From: Clitoria ternatea
Lineage: Eukaryota > Streptophyta > Magnoliopsida > Fabales > Fabaceae
Direction: 5' to 3'
Length of the DNA: 64,000 bases
Assembly: GCA_037962975.1 (NCBI GenBank)
Contig: CM075672.1
Location: forward strand, 56,056,501 to 56,120,500
In this document: positions 54,557 to 64,000 of the stretch, piece by piece
Position numbering within the stretch: position 1 is the first letter of the stretch
Layout of the letters: every line of letters begins with the position of its first letter
Translations under genes and position numbers: made by a program
Notes under the pieces: generated by a model
The model's input: the letters and a program-made list of their open reading frames with translations, nothing else
What the model was told of the DNA's origin: nothing
Databases searched by the model: none

Positions 54557-57500
54557 TGTAACATCCCCATTTTAATTATAGGGAATGGAACTAAATAAAA
54601 GTCAACAAGTCAACACCTCCCTTAATTTAATTAACTATGATGTAACAGGATAATTAACGTGAAAGCATGGTGGCATGGGCAGGATTATCGCGTTTCCCCA
54701 TCCCACCATACTGCACTCCGCGCGAGTATATATATTCGGGTGATGGTCATGCTCTTCACGCAGAGAACCCAGCGAGCTTCCTTCTTCGTTCTTCTTTTCT
54801 CTTGTTTCCTCTCTTTCCTTCTCTGCCCTCCAGTCCATTCCTGCTTCGAAGAGTCGAGTGACGGTGCTACAGTGGAGTGGAACCCCTACACGAGAAGGGA
54901 CGATCGTTAAGTGACGCAGCAGGGAGAAGAACCACCCCTCAAGCAGAAAAGTTCCTTGGAGTTTTGCGAGTGGTAGGGGGAGTATCTTCTATTTTAAGTG
55001 CATGGGTTATGAACAGGTTCCGAATGATAATGCTTGCTGTACCCGTGCTCTGATTGTGTATTGTGTTGCATGTGAATGTGTACAATCCAATTGCATGATG
55101 AGTGAAAGACGAGTGTTGCATGTTAGCACCTTTCTCACAGATGTATGTGTTGCAGGATCTCAGTTTGCATGTTGAGTTGTGTTGATATGAATGTCTGACT
55201 GAAGCTACCCAGGTTATAGAAATGCATATGTTGATATGACTGCTAATAAATTGTTTGCATGTAGGAAATGCCTTCTTTAAATGGATTTTGACACTGTCTT
55301 ACATCGATTGCATGATAGGTTGTGATAACTTGAAATGCCTGACTGAACTTGTGATTTCTAGAATGATGCATGCGTTGAATGAAGCTGTAAACCGATTGCA
55401 TGTCTTGATCGAACGAAATGTTGTGGATGTCTGAATATGGAATGATAACTGATTGCATGGAAGCTATATATTGAGTCCGGATAATATGTACTACTGATTG
55501 CATGGTGTGTGTGTGTGCTTGAATGCGAGAATGCATGCGAGAAATAAATGTTGTACGTTGAATCCGCGTGTGGCGCATGGGATGCGTTGTGCTGGGAGCA
55601 CGTAGTGTGAGAAACTACCTTCGGTCATCCAGCGTGGGACGCTGTAAAATCCTTGAGCGGGACTCGGGGTAGCCCTTGAGTGGACTCGGGCTGTCTGTGA
55701 ACATCGCCGTTGGCGCTGAGAGCGTTGGTGTCACCTTTGGACAAACGGTTGGGTACCTGTAAAACGGCCAAGCAGCTGGGAGCTGATCTGATAGCTGAGA
55801 GCTATGTATAAAAGGCTGAGATGCCTACGTTGCAACGTCTGACCGACACACACGATGCGGAACCGAGTGAAACCTTCTGTGCTTATCATTGTTAATATTA
55901 CTACTACTGTTAATGTTGTTGAAATTGGTTTTTAATCGTGTTGTACGTATATGTATGGTTGTGTAATTGGCAGATAACCTGAGTCGGCATCTATCATTTA
56001 AAATTTAAGATGCTCACCCCTGCAGTGGCCATTTTTCAGTGAATGTCTCTCGAGAAGAGGACCAGAAGCAGAGCTGGAACGATGAGCGAAGTGTTAATGC
56101 ATCTGGAAGGCTTAATTAATGCGATGTTAGAATAAGCCTTGACTGGTTCATGTCGGATGTTAGTGTTCTGAGATGAATAGAACCTTATGGACAAGGAGAA
56201 ATCCGATTTTTGTGTTGTAAATATTGACATACATTCTTGTATATATATGGATGTATGGTTTTGTGTGTGTGATGCTATGTGCTACCTCGTTTCATAATTG
56301 TGCTTTAATGGATACGCAGGGACAGTATGATTGAGCAGGCTATACCCAAGTCAGAGTGAATTGAGAATTGTCTTAGGAAAACTTATGTCGGATACGTTGG
56401 GCGGAGTCTTACCCCGCCCGAAGTATGGGAGCAATTCGCCCAAGCGTGAGGACTCGCGCTATAGCGATGTAGTTGTTAGAATGGGACACCGTTCAATTAC
56501 CTTTCCTCTCCGTTGTGATGTTAATGCAATCCAGACACCGGTGTTGACCCCTGATTTGGGCGTTGTGGTTGAGTTCGCCCAGGCGTTGTCATAATTAGTT
56601 GAGTTGGGCAGAATAGGTTCAGACTCCTCTTTCCTCCACAACCTACTACCACATATGTACATTGTAACTTCCCATTTTCTGAGCGAAGTGCGAGCGTGAG
56701 GATTTATCGAGTGAACCCTTGTCCATATCCGATTGAGAAATTCCCTTGTGTTTGTGGGGCGTTGTGCTGACCTCGCTTAGGCAGTGTCATACCTCGCCCA
56801 AGTAACTAGGACGGTTCGCCCAAGTGCGTGGAACCATGCTGAAGCAAGCAGATATCAACGTGAGACTCCGCCTATGTACCTTCCTCCTCCGTTGTCGCAT
56901 TATTGTCTCGCAGGGCGGTGTTGGACATCGCCTGAGTAAGTGAATGTTGTGATGTAGTCCGTCCAGGCATTGTTGTGCCTTGCCGAACTAGACGGCGGTG
57001 TAATCACTTCCTCTTTTCTTCACAAACTACTCCTGCATATGTATATCTCTCTTCTTCTTCCCTTACCTGTCCTCTGAAGCTGAACGTCCAGCGTTCTCTG
57101 AGAAAGGGTCAGCCCGTAGGAACGAATAGACGCTAATGTAAGGTTTACTTGAAGAGTTTCACGTCTGATGTTGCATTACCACACGTCGTTTAGGCGGTGT
57201 GAGACAAAGGTTGAGTGGGTCACCTTCGCCATGGAGTCCGCCCAGGACACACATACCCCGCCTAGCCAAGTAGGATGATTCGAACTCCGCCCTTCTACCG
57301 AGTGCTACACGTGTGAACGTATTAACATCTTTCCCTTATCTATTTCCTCCTATTGAGTGACCAGTGTTGCTTGAAGGAAAGTTGTCCTTGTGGAATTCCC
57401 TCTATCCGCTGCTGCATTACCTTACTCCGCCTAGACGGTGTCAGACCCCGTCTGAGCGAGCAAACGGTGTTGTGTAATCCGCCCATTGTTGGTGTGTTAC

Positions 57501-57676
57501 GATAAACCCAATGAGCCGGTCCCAGTCTTAGCCTCTCTGTAGGTTGCTATATGCGTATGAATGCTCTTCATTCTTCCCTTGCCTGCTTCCTTCTATATCG
57601 AATAATACGTGCCTGTTTTTGTGAAAAATTTTCTTATATTTTTGGAATTATTAGTTGCAAGAAATAAGGTGTTACA
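54557..57676 (+). mobile_element. Solo LTR F (3120 bp, Tekay type) inside T2 gag
   Basis: TGTAACATCCCC at 54557 to GGTGTTACA at 57676, flanked by actct (54552-54556, 57677-57681). Plus orientation, opposite to T2. It holds a promoter-like start (TATATATATTC at about 54727), the TCACCCC...TTTTTCAGTGAATGTC block (56012-56052), a leader with short hairpins (55700-55830) that is similar to T2's LTR, and CGCCCAAGCG-type palindromes (56397-57490). No internal region, hence a solo LTR. Confidence 0.93.
56397..57490. repeat. CGCCYAAGCG-type palindromes in solo LTR F
   Basis: Scattered forms: TTCGCCCAAGCGTGAG, TTCGCCCAGGCG, CGCTTAGGCAG, CGCCCAAGTAA, CGCCCAAGTGCG, CGCCTGAGTAAG, CGCCTAGACGG, CGTCTGAGCGAG. 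More diverged and more widely spaced than in LTR O. Located in the 3' third of the LTR. Confidence 0.75.
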
Positions 57677-57681
57677 ACTCT

Positions 57682-58315
57682 GGCCCGAGTGGGCCTTGTC
57701 ATCCTCTTCAAAAATTCTACACTTATTCACCAATACAGGAAAACTCCTAATTTCTTGGTATCTGCAGGCTCTTTTAATGTCTGATCTCAATCCGTTCTCA
57801 AATTTAAGGCATTTGGAATTCTCCGTTCCAGGTTGTTGGAAGGGCGGGTAGAATAGGCACAATTCTTCAAATCTAGCTGCGTACTCTTCCACAGACATGG
57901 AGCCCTGTTTTAATTCAATGAATTCTAGTTCCTTCCGACTCCTGATTGTGTCGGGGAAATATTTCTCTAAGAAGCATGTCTTGAAATTTTCCCAGGTCAG
58001 TTGGGCATCAGCATCAGTCAGTCGGTTTCTGGCGATTTTCCACCAGTTCTCTGCTTCATCCCGCAGCATGTACACTACGCACTCCACCTTCTGGGCCTCG
58101 GTACAGTGAAGACCCCCAAAAATCCTCACTAACTCTTGAGTCCATTTATAAGCTGCCTCGGGGTCACGTCCTCCTTGAAACTCACTTGGCTTCCTCTTCA
58201 GGAAGCGGTCCAACACTTGGCCATCTTCAGCTCGAGGCTGGCCCTGCCTCTCAAACACGTCAGCAAAATGTTGGAATGCCGTGGCTATGGCCTCTATGCT
58301 TTGACGATTCGCCAT
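57682..58315 (-). pseudogene. T2 gag, N-terminal part
   Basis: ATG at 58315 (MANRQSIEAIATAFQHFADV). Homologous throughout to T1 gag: FLKRKPSEFQGGRDPEAAY, VYMLRDEAENWWKIARNR, CFLEKYFPDTIRSRKELEF, LKQGSMSVEEYAARFEEL, FPVLVNKCRIFEEDDKAHSG. Open until interrupted at 57677 by solo LTR F. Confidence 0.95.
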
Positions 58316-58599
58316 GACTTATTCGGAAATTCACACCCCTTCAAGGATAAGTTTACAAGGTTATTCACTACCGATCGGATCTCATCCCAATATTCACTAA
58401 CTATAGCACATTATACCATTTATATATATACGTCATGCAATCAATCGGACCAGGAGAGGAGTTACCTCCTATCCTCAAATCAATATCTCAACATCAGTCA
58501 TGTTCAATCAGCATATCACAATAATGATGACCACTCGGTCATAATACATACAACCGCTTACACTCGGTAAGCACACCTTGGCCTTGGACCTTCTGGTCT

Positions 58600-58611
58600 G
58601 CTCTGATACCA
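58600..58611 (-). other. T2 primer-binding site
   Basis: TGGTATCAGAGC on the minus strand, three bases from the 5' LTR end (58615), the same arrangement as T1. Confidence 0.95.
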
Positions 58612-58614
58612 AAA

Positions 58615-61278
58615 TATAACACCCTATTTTTAATAAATAAATAAACCCAAAAACAGGGAAAATTTTTCCCAAATAAACCAAGAAGGATCGGCACAAAAGA
58701 AATAAGAGAGAGAAAGACAAGGGGACCAAAAACCGACCCAAGAAGGTAGACAGCAGGAGGAGGACGCACGGGCGGATCCCACAAACAAAGCCCACTCGCC
58801 CAAGCGAGGCCCAACACGCTTGAGCGAGGCAGTCCAACTCGCTCGGGCGGAGTACCATATGCTTAAGCGAACTACCCAGAAGCCTTCCAAGTCCACACAC
58901 TCGCTGGAGCGAATCCTTCATTCGCTGAGCGAGGAGCTACACTCGGCTATCCAGACACTCGGGACCCAGAGTTATCATACAACTCATTCACTCGAAGAAT
59001 GGTAGCTACTCCACCCGGCATTCACAACTTATTCGCTCGGGGAAAATCATTAAGTCAGTCCCCACTCGGTTTTCTTCTAATCTTAACCACCCGGAAATAT
59101 TCAGTTATTCTACACTCGGGAAAATCCTAACGGTTATCACTCGGTAAGTATCTAGATCAATCCTCACTCGGTGTCCCGTGCTCTCATTCACTCGGTAATA
59201 CTTAAACTCTTCTGCACTCAGAATAAATCACGGTCTCGCTTCCTACATCAACTCTTAACCCCATTTATACCCATAACTATACCAGCCTCACGCACTCCAA
59301 GTATGCATACATCTATTACTCGGATCATTCACGCAATATAGAACAACACACAGTATGATAGATATAGAGAGGGATATAAATAATTACAGGCACAAAATCA
59401 CGTCTTCTACCCAAGAGGGTTCAAGTTCTAGTATAAAGAGACTACGACTGAAATATGAGCCAGCCAAGGCTTAACAAGACATATACACAACATATACATA
59501 AACACATAATTTCCACAGTGCACCAGCACTTCGCTCGGCATTCAGATCCTCTTCCATTCATCATTCCGAGAGACATTCACTAAAAAATTGCCACAGTAGG
59601 GGGTGAGTATCTTAGATATTAAATGATAAATACTGACTCAGATTATCCTCAATCATGCAGCAATATAAATGCACACAGCTATCATTAAACATACACATAA
59701 CATTTCAATAACATTAACAATCATACATAGAACAGATTTCAATCGGCACAGTCAGTATATGCACACAGAATAATTCACTCGGTTCCGTATTCGTGTGTAA
59801 TCGGTTTTTGACGTTACAACGTAGACTCCCAGCCTTTTTATACATAGCTCTCAGCTATCAATTCAGCTCCCAGCTGCTTGGCCGTTTTACAGGTACCCAA
59901 CCGTTTGCCCACAAGGTGACACCAACGCTTTCAGCGCCAACGGAGGTGTTCACGGGCAGCCCGAGTCCCACTCAAAAGCTACCTTGAGTCCCACTCAAAG
60001 GATTTCACAGCGTCCCACGCTTTTAAATAACCGATGGTAGTGTCCCGCACTATGTGCTCCCAGCACAAACGCATCCCATGCGCCACACTCGGATTCCTCA
60101 CACAACACAGAATTCATATACACAACCTTTCACTCAACAATACATGCATCACATGCAATCGGTAATAAGCATTCTCAGAACTCAACATGTTAATCCAACA
60201 CACATGTTTCTCATGCAATCAGCATCATAGCTCAAATAGATGAATACAACAACATATGCGTTCCATGCAATCGGTGTTAAGCAGTATCAGGATTCGATAA
60301 ATTAATCCAACAACACAAGCATCTCATGCAATCGGTATTCAGCAGTATCAGGACTCAGACAACACATGCATCGGTGTGATATATTATCAGATTCACTACG
60401 TCAATATTTGATCACATGCAGTCAGCATTTTATATTCATAACGACTTACATGCCACATAAACCACACGGTAATCATCATCAACAATTCAACACACCCTTT
60501 CCATGCAATCATTCGACATTCTCAAGGCTATCAGCATGCATTTCAGGGACGGGACTAAACATGCAACACTCAACTCTCACTCATCATGCACCCGGGTATT
60601 ACACACTACTCATGCAAGTACATCACACAACACAGAATACAGAACAGCAGTCATCAGCACCCGGGACCCGTCCATAACCCATGCATTTAAGATATAAGGT
60701 ACTCCCCCTACCAACTACGAAACTTCGAGAGACTCTTCAGCTTGGATGTTGGTCCTCTGCCTCGCTGCTTCGCTCGATACCTCCACTTGTTCAGCCTCCT
60801 CTTGAACGCTGTTGTCTTCCGTGATTGGCTCAGGAACAGGGCGGTCTCGCTTCGACGATCGTCCTTTACTAGCAGGAGGGAGCTCTGACTCCCCTACAGC
60901 ACCGTCGTCGTGGCTTCCAGAAGCAGAAAATGGAGACAGAGAATAGAGAAGAAGAAGAAGGACGAGGAAGAAAAGAAGAAGGAAGAAGAAAAGAGAAGTC
61001 GCAGAGGGAAATTTGAAGGAATGCAAGGCAAGAGACCCAACGACCAATTATATATGCATGCACAAAGGAATGGAAAGGTGGGGTGGGAAAACGTGAAGCA
61101 GCAGTCTGCTCACGTCACCCAGTCACCATCAGCAACAATCAATAATTAATCATACTTAATCAGCCCTCATTTGATTAATTAAGTTAATGGTAATTAATAA
61201 ATAATTTTCCACTTCTGAAATTATTATTTTAATGGCTTTATTTCACTCGGTAATTAATTTTTAAATCGGGATGTTACA
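58615..61278 (-). mobile_element. T2 5' LTR
   Basis: 2664 bp. On the minus strand: TGTAACATCCCGATTT, dyad ACGTGA...TCACGT (61091-61115), ATATATAATTGG (61046-61056), C/T-rich leader, hairpin-rich block (59830-59960), TCACCCC...TTTTTTAGTGAATGTC block (59566-59610, one base changed at the CAG), and palindromes (58794-58930). It ends GGTGTTATA. Confidence 0.95.
61091..61115. promoter_or_regulatory. ACGT-core dyad of T2 5' LTR
   Basis: ACGTGAAGCAG and CTGCTCACGT form inverted arms with one bulged base around a short loop. The TATA-like stretch lies about 35-45 bp downstream on the minus strand (61046-61056), the same plan as T1. The 3' LTR copy lies at about 50551-50575. Confidence 0.65.
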
Positions 61279-61283
61279 AGTAT

Positions 61284-63604
61284 ACTTTCTCAATGATGAA
61301 AAATCCAACAATTTGTGATAATATACATATGAATGCAAGTTAACACCTTCTCCCAAAAGGAGTTCAAATAACACTACAATCGATTTAATCATATCATTCA
61401 TTCATGGTTCCATCACACTCATTGTCATTTCATAGAGTTTCATAAAAGTCAAACTAAACCAATAACACAAATATATTTAGTGTCCAAAGAGGGTTCCACA
61501 TGCACCTCACATAACCTCCTCAATAGGGTATCACTCAATGCCATGCTTCTATGGCTAATGCACATGCTGGTGTTTAAGAATGCATATGCATGGATCCGAT
61601 TTCATTTTATCAGGTTATCGCAACCACCATAATCATTCATTCTCATTGGTTTCTTGCCTCGCAAGGGGTACTCCCTTTAGCAGCCTCGCAAGATGCTTTC
61701 TCATGATCACAACCACGTTCAACAATTCATAATGGTTTCCCGCCTCGCGAGGGGTACTCCCGCCTCGTGATCGTAACCACGAGCATTCATTCTCAATGGT
61801 CCCGCAGGGCCTCTCATTTCAAACACCAGGTGATCGCAACCACCGGCTCAATACCATAGAAACTCGCAAGCCCTTTATATTCCAAATATCAAGTGATCAC
61901 AACCACTTTCAAATGTCATGATATGCATGTCATGCCATGTATGAAACAATGCTCATGCATGCCTTAACCTCGTAAGGATTATCTCACCCTCTCATCTAGG
62001 GTACAACTCATACTTAATCACAATGTTAATCCCACATAATCAAATATATATACCATTCATAATATTCAAGAATCATCCTAGCCAAGGATTTAAAATGTTC
62101 ATCAAGCCACACATGGAAACAATAACATATCATCACATATTATACAACTCATAACCTTTTCAAGGTATCATTTTACAATCAACCATCACAAGATTCAATC
62201 TCTATTTCATATCACACACATTAAGCACTACATCCATTCAAGGAAAGACATGCAACATGGAATCAATACATACATTATCAACATACAAGGCATCATACAT
62301 TTAAAAAATACACCCCTCTCCTACCTCAAGAGAAGTAGACTTTCGAGTTTGATGTTCCCGCCTCACAAGTGTTATCAAATCCTACATCAATCAATTATAG
62401 GACCACATCAATCATGCATTCAAGTATCATTATCAATATGTACATATATATATATATACACGATTCTCATCATGTAGAAACTATTTATAAGTTTGTTCAT
62501 TTGCCTAATTAGGCTTCAAGAATTCCTTCCCTTGAATGAAAGCTCATTATAATTAGAAACAATAACCCCAATAACTAGGTTACCCACACACAATAATTAC
62601 CCACCAACACCTTGGGTGAGTTTTTCATTTATGGCTTCCAACCAACATCATAAATCATCATTAAATGTCAATACCATATCATTAATAACACTTCCTTCAT
62701 CAATAAATGCTAACCCCTTCTACATCACACATTTCCCCCAATTTCATAGGTTAGGGTTTTATTAAAAACCCAACAAACATCATAAATGCATATGGTTCAT
62801 CATCTTCCCATCCATATTTTTGTGTACCCACTTCAAGGCTCATAAAAGGTCATATTCCTCTCACCCCACCTTAGGATTTTCATATCTAAAGCTCCTCCCA
62901 ACAACCCCTATACACTCCATACTCTCCCAAGCCTTAATAATCCATATTCTAGGGCTCAAACACCATTAAAATGAGGAAGAGCTTACCTCAATCAAGAAAC
63001 AAAAATGGGTTGCTAGAGAGAGGAAGGTGAGCTCGAAAATAGAGGAAAAGAAAGGAAAAACTTCAAGCACCCATTGTCTTCTCCTTGCCCTAATGGTGAA
63101 TGAAAATGGGAGAGGAAGGGGCACCACTTTTACTTAGGTTTTTGGATGAGAAGAAAGTGAAGGAGATGAGTGGGAAAAGGAGAGGAAGAAGAAGAAGTGT
63201 TTTCTGCTCTTAAAAGTGGAAGCCAACGTGAAAAGAGAGTGAAGAATAGAAGTTGTGTTTTAATTTTTAATCTCATTCATTTAAATTTTACCATTTTACC
63301 ATAAATAGGATCCCTGTTTGGGCCCAATACTTTATCTAAAATTTATTCTGAATACATATTCAAATTCCCCATAATATTATCTACAGCCCTGACCAACAGT
63401 ATCTTAATCAGAGATACTTGGTCTGACACCTAAATTTTAACCGGGTATAAATTTTAACTTCTTAAATCTCAATAAATTATAAATATCCATAATAAATCTC
63501 AATTTAATTATTTCCAAAATTTTGGGACACTTATTAACCCATTTATAATTATTTAATATTTATTCCTCTTATTTAATCATTTTGATAAAATTCAGGATGT
63601 TACA
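61284..63604 (-). mobile_element. Outer Tekay-type LTR O, right part (5' end in its own orientation)
   Basis: Ends on the plus strand in GGATGTTACA at 63604, before ctatg. On its own strand this is the start, with a C/T-rich leader (about 63230-63090). It contains several TGATCGCAACCAC words (61610-61910) and CTCGCGAGGGGTACTCCC repeats, a (TA)n run at 62444-62460, and long A/T-rich sequence. No gene is supported here. Confidence 0.75.
61610..61910. repeat. GTGATCGCAACCAC and CTCGCAAGGGGTACTCCC word repeats (LTR O)
   Basis: ATCGCAACCACC (61615), GATCACAACCACG (61706), TGATCGTAACCACGAG (61783), GTGATCGCAACCACCGG (61832), GTGATCACAACCAC (61891), interleaved with CCTCGCAAGGGGTACTCCC (61658) and CCTCGCGAGGGGTACTCCC (61743). 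CTCGCGAG is itself palindromic. Confidence 0.85.
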
Positions 63605-63609
63605 CTATG

Positions 63610-64000
63610 CGCTTTCTATATGGCTGCGGGATGAGGAAATTTCTCGGTGCACCAAGAAGTAGGGATCCTTTGCCTTCCAGGCCAGCAAGTTGATCTAATC
63701 TATTTCACATTGGAGTTCGCCAAATCAGTCACGACATAGTGACTCTCCACTTCAGATTGAGTATCTCCAGCCATCATTTGAAATACATGTTTTAAAAAAG
63801 GAACATATCGGTAAAAAAATAAAGTTGTCAACAAGATAATACAGGATGTTGGCATCTTGTTCCCAGGAGTGAGACAAGCCAGTCATGGTGACCTTGCTAT
63901 CGGTGAAATAAAAATGGACGAGTTTGTTTCAGAAGAGAACATTGTCTCTAGTTGTATTTGTCGTTCTTCCCTCTAAGATTTCTCCATAGCAGAAGATGAA
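63610..64000 (-). pseudogene. Minus-strand PF04195-like ORF, N-terminal part and upstream
   Basis: A possible start ATG at 63774 (MAGDTQSEVESHYVVTDLAN), a stop at about 63700, and in another frame NLLAWKAKDPYFLVHREISS up to the LTR O boundary. It would join the part at 44932. Upstream, to 64000, nothing recognisable. Assignment depends on the better domain match downstream. Confidence 0.45.

Larger units (their letters stand above)
46270..61278 (-). mobile_element. Tekay/Del chromovirus T2, complete but carrying two nested LTRs
   Basis: Minus-strand element between agtat duplications (46265-46269, 61279-61283). Removing solo LTR E and solo LTR F gives two LTRs of exactly 2664 bp and an internal region of 4755 bp, almost the same as T1's 4756. 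Termini are TG at 61278 and TA at 46270 on the element strand (TGTTATA), the same in both LTRs and therefore ancestral. Coding: gag split by F, one frameshift after gag, five pol stops. T1 and T2 are the same clade with diverged LTRs. Confidence 0.95.

Overview
The window is plant nuclear DNA made almost entirely of nested transposable elements. I see no intact host gene, tRNA gene or rRNA locus. The retroelement lineages present suggest a dicot and most likely a legume: Athila (Calypso/Cyclops-type) Ty3/gypsy elements, a SIRE-type Sirevirus (Ty1/copia), Tekay/Del chromoviruses with a chromodomain, a Tat-lineage remnant with a second RNase H, a CACTA (En/Spm) DNA transposon, and a Cassandra-type insertion carrying a 5S-derived promoter. 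The species cannot be read from the sequence.

Layout, left to right. (1) 1-6560: decayed Athila-like element A with a partial LTR, PBS, gag and protease; most of its pol is deleted. (2) About 6570-10471: CACTA transposase gene remnant with visible exon/intron borders, a subterminal array of seven 37-bp repeats, and a terminal TTAGTG (CACTAA on the other strand). (3) 10476-13052: Tat-lineage pol remnant. (4) 13053 to about 42.7 kb: a Sirevirus inserted into the Tat integrase. Its gag is split by a complete Athila element B (14953-25781, TSD atacc) and by a complete Tekay element T1 (26495-36736, TSD tcatg); element B itself carries a Cassandra-like 5S insertion (21093-21587, TSD acccg). The Sirevirus continues with gag, protease, integrase, RT, RNase H and an env-position ORF, but its 3' LTR is missing. 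(5) About 42.9-44.93 kb and 63605-64000: a minus-strand gene resembling the PF04195 ('gypsy-type transposon') ORF, split by (6) a 3.66-kb LTR in minus orientation (44933-46269 + 61284-63604). That LTR is in turn split by (7) a minus-strand Tekay element T2 (46270-61278, TSD agtat), which carries a 1.8-kb solo LTR E in its own 3' LTR (48450-50245, TSD ttcag) and a 3.1-kb Tekay-type solo LTR F in its gag (54557-57676, TSD actct).

Nearly all nesting borders show 5-bp target-site duplications, so the order of insertion can be read directly. All autonomous-type elements are broken by stops and frameshifts. Where the two Tekay copies can be compared, most stops are C-to-T or G-to-A changes.

The most unusual signal is not a gene. 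Every LTR family here carries an array of short (10-14 bp) palindromes at irregular 20-50 bp spacing, each with its own sequence: CCACTGGCCGTGG (A), TAATCGATTAC (Sirevirus), GGAATCGATTCC (B), CGCTTGAGCG-type (all Tekay LTRs), and ACGCTTAAGCGT/AAGCTTAAGCTT (solo LTR E). In B, the Sirevirus and solo LTR E the array lies just upstream of a TATA box. In A and the Sirevirus a second array sits between the pol region and the env position. This looks like convergent or exchanged regulatory architecture across unrelated retrotransposon lineages.
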